The notes below the pieces were generated by a model, which was given only the letters and a program-made list of their open reading frames with translations, was not told where the DNA came from and did not search any database. From assembly GCA_013390785.1 (NCBI GenBank), contig JACASW010000002.1, positions 56,331 through 120,330 on the forward strand: a DNA stretch of 64,000 nt. The letters run 5' to 3'. Shown here piece by piece: positions 1 to 9,396 of this stretch (the stretch's first letter is position 1; each line of letters opens with the position of its first letter). The stretch is from Marine Group I thaumarchaeote (lineage in GTDB: Archaea > Thermoproteota > Nitrososphaeria > Nitrososphaerales > Nitrosopumilaceae). The translations under genes and the position numbers were made by a program.

Positions 1-964
1 TGTACCAATTTATGAAGCATATAACTTCGGTGTTGAAAAACACAAAAATCCTCTTGATATTACGGAGGATGATTATCTAAAGGCATTCGAAAATAACATA
101 AAAGATGGAGTTGATTATACAACAATTCATTCTGGAATTACCAAAGAAATTGCAAAAAGAATTTTCAAGGTAGAACGATATGCTGGTGTTGTAAGTAAGG
201 GCGGAACAATAACTGCAGCATGGATGCTGAAATATGATAAGGAAAATCCTTACATCACTCATTATGACTATATGATTGAATTAGCGCAAAAATATGATGT
301 CACTTTTAGTCTAGGCGATGCACTTCGTCCAGGTTCTATATTGGATTCACATGACGAATTACAGGTACAGGAAATGATCAATATAGGGAGGCTAGCAAAG
401 CGTGCAATTGAAAAAGATGTTCAAGTAATGATTGAGGGTCCTGGTCATGTTCCACTGAATGAAGTTACTGCAAATGTTACACTAGCAAAATCAATGATTG
501 GAGACGTCCCATACTATGTTTTGGGACCTCTTGTTACAGATATTGCATCTGGGCATGATCATATAGCAAGCGCAATTGGTGCTGCAGTTTCAGCAAGTGC
601 GGGGGTTGATCTTTTATGCTATCTAACACCATCTGAACACTTGGCGTTACCAACTCCAGATGAAGTAAAAGAAGGTCTGATAGCATACAGAATTGCTGCT
701 CATGCAGGAGATTTGGTGAAGCTCCGAGAGAAATCCATTAAATGGGATATGGATATGACTGAAGCAAGAAGAACCCTTGACTGGGAAAAGCAACTTGCTT
801 TATCAATAGATCCAGAAAAGGCCGCATTAATTCATGGACGTACAGGACAGCATCCAGGAAATAATGTACCGTGTACCATGTGTGGTGGTGCTTGTGTGTA
901 TATCATGCTACCAAAACAACGTAAGTACGAAAAAGAAGAAAAAAAATTACAGCAAACTAAATAG
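1..964 (+). CDS. thiC: Phosphomethylpyrimidine synthase ThiC (5' truncated by window edge)
   Basis: ThiC is the radical SAM enzyme that rearranges aminoimidazole ribotide into HMP phosphate, the thiamine pyrimidine. The frame is open from base 2, so the window starts inside the gene and the true start lies upstream. Visible family hallmarks are the GDALRPGS and EGPGHVPL segments, a GHDHI stretch, and the C-terminal iron-sulfur motif CTMCGGAC (872-895; Cys-x2-Cys-x4-Cys). About 320 residues remain of a family that usually has 420-600. The 3' end overlaps the convergent Nudix gene by 18 bases. Function is secure; only the N-terminus is missing. Confidence 0.97.
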   Translation, partial: VPIYEAYNFGVEKHKNPLDITEDDYLKAFENNIKDGVDYTTIHSGITKEIAKRIFKVERYAGVVSKGGTITAAWMLKYDKENPYITHYDYMIELAQKYDVTFSLGDALRPGSILDSHDELQVQEMINIGRLAKRAIEKDVQVMIEGPGHVPLNEVTANVTLAKSMIGDVPYYVLGPLVTDIASGHDHIASAIGAAVSASAGVDLLCYLTPSEHLALPTPDEVKEGLIAYRIAAHAGDLVKLREKSIKWDMDMTEARRTLDWEKQLALSIDPEKAALIHGRTGQHPGNNVPCTMCGGACVYIMLPKQRKYEKEEKKLQQTK

Positions 965-1369
965 TATTTTTTCTAACTCTGGAACAGTTTCATAATTTTT
1001 AATCTCGTTTGGTTTTATCCATTTAAATTCGGAATTTTCCCAATTAAGTTTTATTTCTGGATTTTTTGTCTTGAATAAAAATGGAAAAATATTCCACTCG
1101 TGATTTTTATATTGTACAGCTTCAATTTTTATTCGTTCATTAGCCTTCAATAATTCTATTTCTTCTTCATTAATCCCAGTTTCCTCCAAAATTTCAGTTT
1201 TTGCTCTATCTAATGGGGTTGTGTCATTTTTTTCAATAATTCCACTTACTCCGGCCCATAAACATTTCATGGATTTTACTTTATCACTTCTTTTTAAAAT
1301 AAGAATTCTGTCACCATTTTTAATAAACGACGTAACAATATTTGTAAAGCGCATATTGTTATTTTTCAA
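947..1369 (-). CDS. Nudix hydrolase
   Basis: A 140-residue Nudix-fold protein, likely a pyrophosphohydrolase acting on a nucleoside-diphosphate-linked compound; the substrate cannot be told from sequence. The Nudix box is at about residues 43-66 (begins GIIEKND, ends TEILEETGI). The usual Arg before the first catalytic Glu is a Thr, but the EExG metal-binding core is kept. It is the last gene of the aromatic amino acid operon. The longest start overlaps tyrA by 11 bases; an internal ATG at 1354 (MRFTNIV) would remove the overlap. Antisense-convergent with thiC. Confidence 0.85.
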   Translation of the reverse strand: MKNNNMRFTNIVTSFIKNGDRILILKRSDKVKSMKCLWAGVSGIIEKNDTTPLDRAKTEILEETGINEEEIELLKANERIKIEAVQYKNHEWNIFPFLFKTKNPEIKLNWENSEFKWIKPNEIKNYETVPELEKILFSLL

Positions 1370-2213
1370 CTGTCTTGATCATTGCAGATAATTTTTTATT
1401 TGATTTTTCTAAATCTACATTTTTTGAAATTTTTTCTTGGCTTGATTTAATATAATCAATTATTTCTTCACTTTTTCCTTCCTGTGAATTTGTAAGAAGT
1501 CGTCCTATATCCTTCCAAAACTCTTCGCCAGATTTTCTTACCTCTGGATTGGATACTATTGTTTCTATCAGTTCAGCTGATTCTGTAAGTATACTTTCAG
1601 CAATGATCCTTTGAGCTTTAAATGTTGTACCAGCCATTTTTTCAGTTAGTGAAATTTTTTCATCTTTTGCAAGTATGTTTGCAAAGGCAATATTGATTAA
1701 ATGAGTCAATCCAAGAATAACAGCGATTTTTTTATCATGTTCAGTTGCATCAATTGTAACAAAATTTGCTCCTGGAAAAAGCGATTTTGTTGCTGTTAAT
1801 TCCTTTTGTGCATCCTTGATCGGTACTATGATTATGTTTTTACCTTTAATGTTTTTTATACCTGGTCCAAACATTGGGTGAATGCAAATAGGGTTTATTT
1901 TAGATGGCGTTTTTAAAAGCGTTTGAGCGGTTTTAGATTTTTGCGAAGATATTTCTATTAGATATGAACCACGTTTCATTTCTTTAGAAATTAATCTTAT
2001 AATTTCAGGGGTGTTTTTTGTAGGTGTGCACAAAAGGACATAATCAATTTGTAATATTGCGCTAACAAGAGAATGTGCTTTATCGACGAATTTTTCTTTT
2101 ATCTCATTATTTGTATCAAATCCCTTTACCTTGAAACCCATTTTATGAAAATAATTTGCAAACCATTTACCCATTTTGCCGTTTACGCCAACGATTGCAA
2201 TTTCTTTATTCAT
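1359..2213 (-). CDS. tyrA: Prephenate/arogenate dehydrogenase-like protein (TyrA)
   Basis: Oxidative decarboxylation of prephenate (or arogenate) on the way to tyrosine. The 284-residue protein starts with a Rossmann dinucleotide fold (IVGVNGKMGKWF, residues 7-18, a G-x-N-G-x-x-G variant) and has the family HPMFGPG segment near residue 112, where the catalytic His lies. The C-terminal helical dimerisation half follows. It overlaps the end of the chorismate mutase-aminotransferase gene by 8 bases, so the two are translationally linked. Substrate preference (prephenate versus arogenate) is not resolvable by eye. Confidence 0.88.
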   Translation of the reverse strand: MNKEIAIVGVNGKMGKWFANYFHKMGFKVKGFDTNNEIKEKFVDKAHSLVSAILQIDYVLLCTPTKNTPEIIRLISKEMKRGSYLIEISSQKSKTAQTLLKTPSKINPICIHPMFGPGIKNIKGKNIIIVPIKDAQKELTATKSLFPGANFVTIDATEHDKKIAVILGLTHLINIAFANILAKDEKISLTEKMAGTTFKAQRIIAESILTESAELIETIVSNPEVRKSGEEFWKDIGRLLTNSQEGKSEEIIDYIKSSQEKISKNVDLEKSNKKLSAMIKTVEK

Positions 2214-3573
2214 ATGATTCCTTCAATACGGTATCTAATATTATCATACCTTCCTTTAACTTGGTTTCATCTATTGCTGTGATTCTAAAAAATTCCTTAT
2301 AGTCTCCAAACCCCTCGCCTGGGGCTATGGCAACCCCTTGTTCTAACAGCTTTTCTGAAAATTTTGTTGCATCAAAATCCTTGTATTTTGTTTTAGCAAA
2401 CAGGTACATGGCTCCATCGGGCTCGACGAATTCCAGACCGATATCTTTTGCACTTTTCACTAATGCTTGTCGTCTTTCGCTTATAATATCTGAACTCTCA
2501 GACGTGTCAAACCCAAGAGCTTGTAATGCAACATATTGAATTGGCTCTGAAACATTTGTCAGACTAAGCGCTTGTAACTTTGACATTTTCTCTATGATGT
2601 ATGGTTCTGCAATTACAAATCCAATCCTATAGCCAGTCATAGCATACGACTTGGAAAATGATTTTGTGATTATAGATTTTTCATAATTATATTTCACCAC
2701 AGATTCAAGCCATAAATCAGTCTCCTGCATCATATCATAAATCTCATCGCTTAATACATAGAGATCATGTTCTTTTGCTGTTTGGATAATATTATCTAGA
2801 AGTTTCTGTGGGATAGTCTTTCCTGTTGGGTTATTCGGATAGTTTAGGATAATCATCTTTGTGTTTTCATTTATCGTATTGTTGATTTGTTCAATGGATG
2901 GTTCCCATTTTGTTTCTAGTGTTGTCTTTATTGTTCTAACTTTGATGCCAGCATTTAATGCACAGTCCTTGTATGCTGGCCATGCTGGTTCTATTACAAT
3001 TATTTCATCACCAGGATTTAGTAGTGTAGTTATCGCCAGGTAAACTGCGAATCTTGCACCCGGGCAAATCATTATGTTTTCTACTGGTACGTCTCCAGAT
3101 ACAACTGTACCAACAATTCCCTTTCGCAATTCTGTAATTCCCTTTGTAGGACCATACTTTCCGTATCCTTTGTCGTATACCTCTGCAAGTGCAGTTTTTA
3201 CCACTTCTGGTGGCTTGAAATCTGGTTCTCCAACTTCAAGATGGATTATTTTTTTACCCTCTTCTTCAAGCGCTTTTGCTTTCAAAAATACTGAAAGATG
3301 TGTTTGCTTGCCGTCAGATTGTACCTTTACAGACTCGTTAAGTAGTAAATTGAGAAATTTTAATGCCGTAGATTGATCCAAGTCAATTTCCTTGCATAAC
3401 TTGGTAACCTGAGTTCGTAACGCATCCTCTCTTTCCTCGTCTGTTACAGTCATGCCAAGATTTGCTTTGGCATCGCCTATCTGTTTGGCAATGTCTGTTC
3501 TTGTCTTTAACAGCTTGATCATCTCAAGCGTTATCTCTTCAATTTTCTTACGATGTTCCTCTATATCTGACAT
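2206..3573 (-). CDS. Chorismate mutase - aromatic aminotransferase fusion
   Basis: Two enzymes in one 455-residue chain. Residues 1-90 are an AroQ-type helical chorismate mutase (MSDIEEHRKKIEEITLEM start, Arg/Lys-rich helices). Residues 95-455 are a class I/II PLP aminotransferase with NYPNNPTG, a SDEIYD segment, and SFSKSYAMTGYRIG, whose Lys (residue 308) should form the PLP Schiff base. The fusion would make prephenate and transaminate either it or phenylpyruvate/hydroxyphenylpyruvate. It lies between aroC and tyrA, one base from aroC's end. The domain assignment is firm; the exact amino acceptor is inferred. Confidence 0.9.
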   Translation of the reverse strand: MSDIEEHRKKIEEITLEMIKLLKTRTDIAKQIGDAKANLGMTVTDEEREDALRTQVTKLCKEIDLDQSTALKFLNLLLNESVKVQSDGKQTHLSVFLKAKALEEEGKKIIHLEVGEPDFKPPEVVKTALAEVYDKGYGKYGPTKGITELRKGIVGTVVSGDVPVENIMICPGARFAVYLAITTLLNPGDEIIVIEPAWPAYKDCALNAGIKVRTIKTTLETKWEPSIEQINNTINENTKMIILNYPNNPTGKTIPQKLLDNIIQTAKEHDLYVLSDEIYDMMQETDLWLESVVKYNYEKSIITKSFSKSYAMTGYRIGFVIAEPYIIEKMSKLQALSLTNVSEPIQYVALQALGFDTSESSDIISERRQALVKSAKDIGLEFVEPDGAMYLFAKTKYKDFDATKFSEKLLEQGVAIAPGEGFGDYKEFFRITAIDETKLKEGMIILDTVLKESYE

Positions 3574-3574
3574 T

Positions 3575-4669
3575 TTAGATAACTGGTTTTATGAAACCAC
3601 CTTGCAATGCTTGGTCTGCAATTACTAGCGACACTATAGAATCAACAACAGGAGGTGCTCGTGGCACTACGCATGGGTCGTGTCTACCCTCTACTCTTAA
3701 TTTTGTATTTTTCTTAGTTTTGAGATCAACCGTTTCCTGAATCTTGCCTATCGATGAAGCTGGCTTGAAGGCAACTCGCATTACTATTGGCATTCCATTT
3801 GATATGCCGCCTAAAATTCCACCGGAATTATTTGTCTTAGTAATCACCTTGCCATTACGGAATGTGTAAGAATCATTATTTTGTGAACCGTGTTTTTCAG
3901 AACCGGAAAATCCAGAACCAAATTCAACCCCCTTGACAGCTGGTATTGCATAAATGGCCTTACTGAGTTCTGATTCTAGTGAGCTAAAAATTGGCTCTCC
4001 CAGCCCGACAGGAATATTGTTTGTTACAGATTCAATAACACCTCCCAACGAATCACCCTTTTTCCTAGCGTCAAGTACTGACTTTTTCATTTTTCCTGCG
4101 ATCGCTTTTTCAGGACACCTGACTTCGTTTCCATATATCGATTTGAGCATCTGTGAAGTAGCTTGATTTTTCATCTTTATCTTTCCAATTTGGCATGTGT
4201 ATGCGTTTGTTTCAACACCAAGTGTAACTTTGAGTAATTTTCTCGCAATTGCACCACCCATTACATGCGTGGCTGTCAATCTTCCGGAAAATCTTCCACC
4301 GCCACGATGATCATTGAATTTTTTGTATTTTACAAAAGCAGGATAATCAGAGTGACCCGGTCTCATTGTGGTTTTTAATTTAGCATAACTTTTTGAATCA
4401 TGATCTTTGTTCCAGATGATTGTTGTAATGGGTGCACCCGTAGTGTATCCTCTAAACACACCTGAAAGAATCTCTACGATGTCGCCTTCTTTTCTTTGTG
4501 TTGAAACTAATGATTGACCAGGTCTCCTTAAATCAAGCATTTTTTGTATGTCTTTTTCGTCTAATTCTAGACCCGCTGGGCAGCCGTCAAGTACTGCCCC
4601 TACACATTTACCATGACTTTCACCAAAACTTGTTAAGACTAAATTATGTCCAATTGAGCTTCCTACCAC
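3575..4669 (-). CDS. aroC: Chorismate synthase
   Basis: Converts EPSP to chorismate with reduced FMN. The 364-residue protein shows the FGESHG N-terminal signature (residues 15-20), RPGHSDYPA and the DHRGGGRFSGR segment near residue 120, and a C-terminal VEGRHDPC motif. The start is a GTG (4667-4669), and an AT-rich TATA-like stretch around 4691-4705 sits about 27 bases upstream, so an extra promoter inside the operon is possible. A 60-base gap separates it from aroA, the largest inside this operon. Confidence 0.97.
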   Translation of the reverse strand: MVGSSIGHNLVLTSFGESHGKCVGAVLDGCPAGLELDEKDIQKMLDLRRPGQSLVSTQRKEGDIVEILSGVFRGYTTGAPITTIIWNKDHDSKSYAKLKTTMRPGHSDYPAFVKYKKFNDHRGGGRFSGRLTATHVMGGAIARKLLKVTLGVETNAYTCQIGKIKMKNQATSQMLKSIYGNEVRCPEKAIAGKMKKSVLDARKKGDSLGGVIESVTNNIPVGLGEPIFSSLESELSKAIYAIPAVKGVEFGSGFSGSEKHGSQNNDSYTFRNGKVITKTNNSGGILGGISNGMPIVMRVAFKPASSIGKIQETVDLKTKKNTKLRVEGRHDPCVVPRAPPVVDSIVSLVIADQALQGGFIKPVI

Positions 4670-4729
4670 AGTATAATATTATTTTAAGATAAATATAACT
4701 CTACAATTGATTTAGCAAATAATTTCCTA

Positions 4730-5998
4730 TCAATCAACAAAAATTTTACATCCAATTCTTTTCATTTCAGAAATGAAATTCGGGTATGAAATTTCCACGG
4801 ATTCTGGGTCTGATATAGTACAATTACCAACATGCATTCCAGCTATGCAAAAAGCCATGAACAGTCTATGATCATTTTCAGAATTTAGATCAGCACTAGT
4901 CAAACTTTTTGAATTGTTCAGTACCAATCCATCCTTTTTTTCCTTAACCTTAATTCCTAATTTAGTAAGTTCCCTTGCAAGTATAGCAATCCTATCCGTT
5001 TCTTTGTATCTTGCATGTTCAACATTAAAGATTTCAATCGGCTTTGACGCTTTCAAGGCAAGTATTGCAATAGCAGGAATAAGATCTGGGGAATTGCTTA
5101 AATCAAATTTTCCACCATCAAGTTTTTCTGGCGATTTTACTGTTATCGTATTCTTATCTAACGTAATCACCACACCCATAATTTCTAAAATATCTATAAT
5201 TGCTTCATCAGCTTGCGGCATGGATCCTGTAGATATTTGTATTGTAAGGTCTTCTCCAAGCAACACAGCTGCGGATAGTAATAGTGCAAGACTAGAAAAA
5301 TCAGATGGTATTGTCAAAGTAGTGGCTTTATAATTTTGTTCAGGTATGATGTATTTTTTATATGGAGTTTTAGTTTCTACTTTGGCACCAAATTTTTCCA
5401 TCATTGCAATTGTTGCATCAACGTACGGTTTTGATACTAACTTGCCTTGAATGTTTAGTATAAGCCCATTTTCTAATTTTGGAGCAGTAATCATCAATGC
5501 TGAAATGAATTGACTTGAAACATTTCCAGGAATTTTAACTTCTCCTCCTTTTATCATACCTGCAATTGATATGGGTGGACTACCATTATCTGAACTACAT
5601 TTTGCTCCTAGTGATTTTAGAGCATCAAGCAATGGTTGCATTGGTCGTTTTTTTAGGCTTGAATCTCCTGTTAAAACTATTTTGTCATTTGCTAGAGCTG
5701 AAATTGCAGCCGCAATCCTAATAGTCGTTCCAGAATTAGCGGCGTCTATAGTATTATTTTGTAATTTTAATTCTTTTGCACTGGTTACCGTTATATCATC
5801 TCCTACGTCTTTTATTTCCACACCAAAGTTTTTGCAAGCGTTAATTGTAGCATTAGTATCTCCTGATCTCAAAATATTTTTGATAATGCTTTTGTCAATA
5901 GCTAGCGACGCCAAAAAAATTGCTCTATGCGTATAACTTTTGTTGGGAGGACATATGATCTTTCCACTAATCTCAGATTTTTCTACTCTACAATTCAT
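4730..5998 (-). CDS. aroA: 3-phosphoshikimate 1-carboxyvinyltransferase (EPSP synthase)
   Basis: Joins PEP to shikimate 3-phosphate. The 422 residues match the usual family size and show the two-domain inverse alpha/beta barrel motifs: PPNKSYTHRA near the N-terminus (active-site Lys), AANSGTTIR near residue 86, GDSSLKKRPMQPL, and the C-terminal DHRLFMAF segment. It overlaps the shikimate kinase gene by 11 bases. The ANSGTT segment has the normal small residues, so nothing suggests glyphosate-type variation. Confidence 0.97.
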   Translation of the reverse strand: MNCRVEKSEISGKIICPPNKSYTHRAIFLASLAIDKSIIKNILRSGDTNATINACKNFGVEIKDVGDDITVTSAKELKLQNNTIDAANSGTTIRIAAAISALANDKIVLTGDSSLKKRPMQPLLDALKSLGAKCSSDNGSPPISIAGMIKGGEVKIPGNVSSQFISALMITAPKLENGLILNIQGKLVSKPYVDATIAMMEKFGAKVETKTPYKKYIIPEQNYKATTLTIPSDFSSLALLLSAAVLLGEDLTIQISTGSMPQADEAIIDILEIMGVVITLDKNTITVKSPEKLDGGKFDLSNSPDLIPAIAILALKASKPIEIFNVEHARYKETDRIAILARELTKLGIKVKEKKDGLVLNNSKSLTSADLNSENDHRLFMAFCIAGMHVGNCTISDPESVEISYPNFISEMKRIGCKIFVD

Positions 5999-6842
5999 GC
6001 ACTTCAGCCTTTTTGTTATTTATTTGAGCAACAGTAGTATTACCATCAAGTGTAGAAAATAATTTTTTAATCTTTGGTACAGAGTTATTTTTAACAATTG
6101 CAGCTATTGATGGACCATTACCAGAAACTGATGCTCCTATTGCCCCATTTTCGATTAGTTTAAGGATAATTTCTGGTTCTGAGCTTAGGATGGTAGATGT
6201 TGCTATACCGTTTAGATTCATGGCATTCCAATAATCAGATTTTTTTGCAAGATTCCAAGCTTGCTCAAAATCGTCACTTGATGCTTTAAGTTTTCTAACA
6301 TTTCCCCTTTTTCTTGATTTAGGTATAAAAATTACAGCAGATACATGATTAAGACACTTTTCAGAACGAATTAGTTTTTTCTTATAATTATCAGTCACAA
6401 CAAATCCACCATAATAGCATGCACATGCATCATCATATGCACCAGTCAAACTAACTTTAGTTTCGATAGATGCCTTAACTCCAACATTTAATATTTCTGT
6501 GTCGTTCATATTTGGTTTGAATAATTTTGCACATGCCATAGCTACTGCAGTGGAAATTGCACTTGAACTTTTCAATCCATATCCTGTCGGAATTTCCGAG
6601 TCCAATGAGATTTTCAATTTTGTTTTAGATAGTTCATTTTTTGGAACGATTTTTTCAATAACTTTATTGATTAAGCGTGAGCTCATTGATTTATTTTCAA
6701 CTTCAATTATCACGCCTTTTCCGTATGAAGTTTCCATTTCAACATTAACCCTTTTTGATATACCAAGTGCTGCTCCCTTTCCTGTTGCGATTGCATTTAC
6801 GATAGAGATTGCACCATGTATAGTTGCTTTAGCTATTGCCAT
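5988..6842 (-). CDS. aroK: Archaeal shikimate kinase (GHMP kinase family)
   Basis: Phosphorylates shikimate with ATP. This is the archaeal GHMP-fold enzyme, not homologous to bacterial AroK. The ATP-binding loop PTGYGLKSSSAISTA is near residues 86-100, and the third GHMP motif (GASVSGNGPSIAAI) is near residues 234-247. At 284 residues it has the normal length. Its identity is strengthened by its position between aroE (shared 1-base stop/start TAATG) and aroA (11-base overlap). A homoserine kinase is the main alternative by fold alone, but the context makes that unlikely. Confidence 0.94.
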   Translation of the reverse strand: MAIAKATIHGAISIVNAIATGKGAALGISKRVNVEMETSYGKGVIIEVENKSMSSRLINKVIEKIVPKNELSKTKLKISLDSEIPTGYGLKSSSAISTAVAMACAKLFKPNMNDTEILNVGVKASIETKVSLTGAYDDACACYYGGFVVTDNYKKKLIRSEKCLNHVSAVIFIPKSRKRGNVRKLKASSDDFEQAWNLAKKSDYWNAMNLNGIATSTILSSEPEIILKLIENGAIGASVSGNGPSIAAIVKNNSVPKIKKLFSTLDGNTTVAQINNKKAEVHEL

Positions 6843-7663
6843 TAAACTCCTCCAAGTAATGCTTTTTTCATAACATCATATGGAGCTTCCGTCTTATGCC
6901 AAATTTCAAACGAACATGCAGCCTGGCTCAAAAGCATTTCATAACCATAAATTATAGTCGCACCATTTTCCTTTGATTTTTTAATAAGATCCGTGTTCAT
7001 TGGCTGATACACAATATCGTAAACTATAGAGTTCTTACTTATGTTCTCAGTTGAGATTGGGCTAGGTTCATTTTTCATACCAATAGAAGTTGAATTTATA
7101 ATAAATTTGTAATCAGCGATTAATTCATCAACTTCTTGCATTGGAGCTACATCTACATTACCTCCAATTTTTTTAGCAAATTCTGTTAATTCTTTTGCAT
7201 TTTCTTGGGTTCTGTTTGCAATTGTAATTTTTCCAGCTTTTTCTTTAACCATTGCAGTTATTATTGCTCTTGCAGCCCCACCTGCACCTAAAAGTAATAC
7301 CTGAGAACCTTCTATTGTCAAATTTTTCTTTTTGATAGGATCAAGGAATCCAATCATATCTGTATTGTAACCTTTCAGTTTTCCATTATCATTTAATACA
7401 GTATTTACTGCTCCAATTACTTTGCATGTTGTGTCCATTTCATCTAATAATTTCATCATTTCAATTTTATGAGGAATTGTAACGTTAAACCCCGCAATTT
7501 TTATCGCTTTTAGTGCTTCTATTCCTGCAGTTAGTTCTCCTGCTGGTATCCTGTATGCAATATACGTATGATCTAATTGTAAATGGCGAAATGCTGCATT
7601 GTGTATATTTGGTGATAAAGAATGATCTATCGGATCTCCTATCACAGCATATGTATTGGACAT
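6842..7663 (-). CDS. aroE: Shikimate dehydrogenase
   Basis: NADPH-dependent reduction of 3-dehydroshikimate. The 273-residue protein carries the substrate-binding HSLSPNIHN segment near residue 13, the catalytic-Lys segment NVTIPHK near residue 60, and the nucleotide-binding GAGGAARA near residue 126. The C-terminal region has the YGYEMLLSQAA segment typical of AroE. It begins directly after aroD's stop codon and shares a base with the shikimate kinase start. Assignment is secure. Confidence 0.97.
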   Translation of the reverse strand: MSNTYAVIGDPIDHSLSPNIHNAAFRHLQLDHTYIAYRIPAGELTAGIEALKAIKIAGFNVTIPHKIEMMKLLDEMDTTCKVIGAVNTVLNDNGKLKGYNTDMIGFLDPIKKKNLTIEGSQVLLLGAGGAARAIITAMVKEKAGKITIANRTQENAKELTEFAKKIGGNVDVAPMQEVDELIADYKFIINSTSIGMKNEPSPISTENISKNSIVYDIVYQPMNTDLIKKSKENGATIIYGYEMLLSQAACSFEIWHKTEAPYDVMKKALLGGV

Positions 7664-8335
7664 CTATTTTCTTATCGTAAAGATTGATTTAACCTCATCC
7701 ACGCTAAATTGCCCCGGTGCAACTGCTTTACCTAGTGATACGTACGTATATGGACTTCCCAAAAGTAAGCAAAGTAATCGTGACATTCTGCCAAAATTTC
7801 CCATTGAAAATGCAATCAATTTTACACCCTTACTGTTCTTGTACAGTGATAATATTCGTGATCCATCGTTAATTGATTTTGCCATTGTTACCATTTTGAC
7901 ATTCTTTGAAAATTTTTTCATTTCTGATAATTTCTTTTGCATCATAGAAATGTTTGGCGTATGTTTGAAGCTATGCCAAGATACAAGAATATCTGTTCCA
8001 GTGCTTTTCAAGTAACGTTGCAGCATCTTATTTTTTCTTAATGTATTAAATTCTATATCAAGCAAAAATGGGTTATATTCTGCAATCAGTTTTATAATTG
8101 AAATTCTATTTTTCTCATTACCTGAAAATTTTCCTCCTTCACGAATTGGTCTTAATGTACCCACACACATTTTCAAATCTTTTCCGATTAGGTGTAATGC
8201 TTCAGGTACAGCATTTGGGTTTAGAAAATCAAATCTGATTTCAGCATAATCTGATTTTTTTAATGCTTTTGCAAGAGTTTGTTTGAGTTTCTTTGGAGTT
8301 TTTTCAGCTACGCTGGCACATGTTTTGTATGTCAT
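7664..8335 (-). CDS. aroD: Type I 3-dehydroquinate dehydratase
   Basis: Dehydrates 3-dehydroquinate through a Schiff-base mechanism. Visible family features over 223 residues are the EIRFDFL strand with the early acidic residue, RPIREGGKF near residue 63, the catalytic His in SWHSFKHTP (about residue 120), and the Schiff-base Lys in MVTMAKSIND (about residue 151). The C-terminal SMGNFGRMSR and PGQFSVDE segments close the barrel. It is the third gene of the operon, with 5 bases between it and the DHQ synthase stop. Confidence 0.96.
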   Translation of the reverse strand: MTYKTCASVAEKTPKKLKQTLAKALKKSDYAEIRFDFLNPNAVPEALHLIGKDLKMCVGTLRPIREGGKFSGNEKNRISIIKLIAEYNPFLLDIEFNTLRKNKMLQRYLKSTGTDILVSWHSFKHTPNISMMQKKLSEMKKFSKNVKMVTMAKSINDGSRILSLYKNSKGVKLIAFSMGNFGRMSRLLCLLLGSPYTYVSLGKAVAPGQFSVDEVKSIFTIRK

Positions 8336-8340
8336 CTTTC

Positions 8341-9396
8341 CTATTTTTCTAAAATGTATTCATCAGATACTTCCATGCCAAAATGTCTTCCAGTTGCTGC
8401 TTTTGCATGAACTATCACCGAGTCGCCTTTTTTTAGATGCGTTACTGACACCAATTGTCCATTAGGTTTTACAAAACGAATTGTTTCAGCATCCTGTGCT
8501 ATGATACCACCTATTTCGTCTCCGACTTTAGCCTTAATCATAAGCATTGGTCTTTTTTCTATCTTACATCTGCCTATTGCAGCACGTCTTGCCTTTCCTT
8601 TAGAATCAAGTACCAATATTTCCACACCAGTTTCTAATTCAGATAGATATTTTGTAGTGCCATCAGGTGCTAGTGTGTAACAATGCACCGCACCAGCATT
8701 AACTCTGAATGGTCTAGGTGAAGTGAACGATGAACCAACTGATTCGTTATGGACTAAAAACAAAAAGTTTGCTCTACTTCCAATTAACATACCTTCACCT
8801 CTATTCAGCATAGATGCTGTATCAACACATACTCTTTCGCCATCGCCCACTTCTTGAATATCTATTATTTTTGCAGAGTTGAGTTCAAAGCTTTTTGAGC
8901 CTAAATACACTAATGCCTGTCTAACTTCATTCATTGAACCTGTATTGAAAATCACACCATCTACTCCAACATCTAAAATGGAAAACATTTTTCTTGCCTC
9001 TTTTGCATTTCTTGCAATAGAAAAAATCTTAGTGTGAATCTTGTGAAGTTTTGCAATAATATTTTCTAGTGGAATTATCTTCCAATCTTTCACTTCTATT
9101 ATAACAAAATCTAATCCCTTTTTTGCAGAATCAAGAACATTTTCAATGTCTTTATTTGATGAAACCTTAAACTTTCTTCCAATCTTCTTTCCTTTGAGTT
9201 TTTTAGTTATTGGTTTCTCCAAAATTACATAATCAGCATTTTGAGAAGCGAATATAGTTTGGATTTTTGTTTTACCTAAATTTTTTGGGTCTGCAAATAC
9301 CATTTTGATACCTTCATCTTCTAAATTTTTAACAAATTTTGCAAGATGGTTTCTAGCAACTTTTGGCTGTATGATTATTTGTTTATCAACTGCCAA
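8341..9396 (-). CDS. aroB': 3-dehydroquinate synthase II (archaeal type)
   Basis: Archaeal enzyme that oxidatively deaminates and cyclises ADH to 3-dehydroquinate with NAD+, replacing bacterial AroB. The 351-residue protein shows the family's Gly-rich LIGSRANFLFLVHNES segment (about residue 200), RPFRVNAGAVHCYTL, and a C-terminal beta domain with the VGDEIGGIIAQDAETI and KGDSVIVH stretches. It directly follows the ADH synthase gene with an 11-base overlap, the expected archaeal pair. No bacterial-type aroB is in the operon. Confidence 0.95.
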   Translation of the reverse strand: MAVDKQIIIQPKVARNHLAKFVKNLEDEGIKMVFADPKNLGKTKIQTIFASQNADYVILEKPITKKLKGKKIGRKFKVSSNKDIENVLDSAKKGLDFVIIEVKDWKIIPLENIIAKLHKIHTKIFSIARNAKEARKMFSILDVGVDGVIFNTGSMNEVRQALVYLGSKSFELNSAKIIDIQEVGDGERVCVDTASMLNRGEGMLIGSRANFLFLVHNESVGSSFTSPRPFRVNAGAVHCYTLAPDGTTKYLSELETGVEILVLDSKGKARRAAIGRCKIEKRPMLMIKAKVGDEIGGIIAQDAETIRFVKPNGQLVSVTHLKKGDSVIVHAKAATGRHFGMEVSDEYILEK

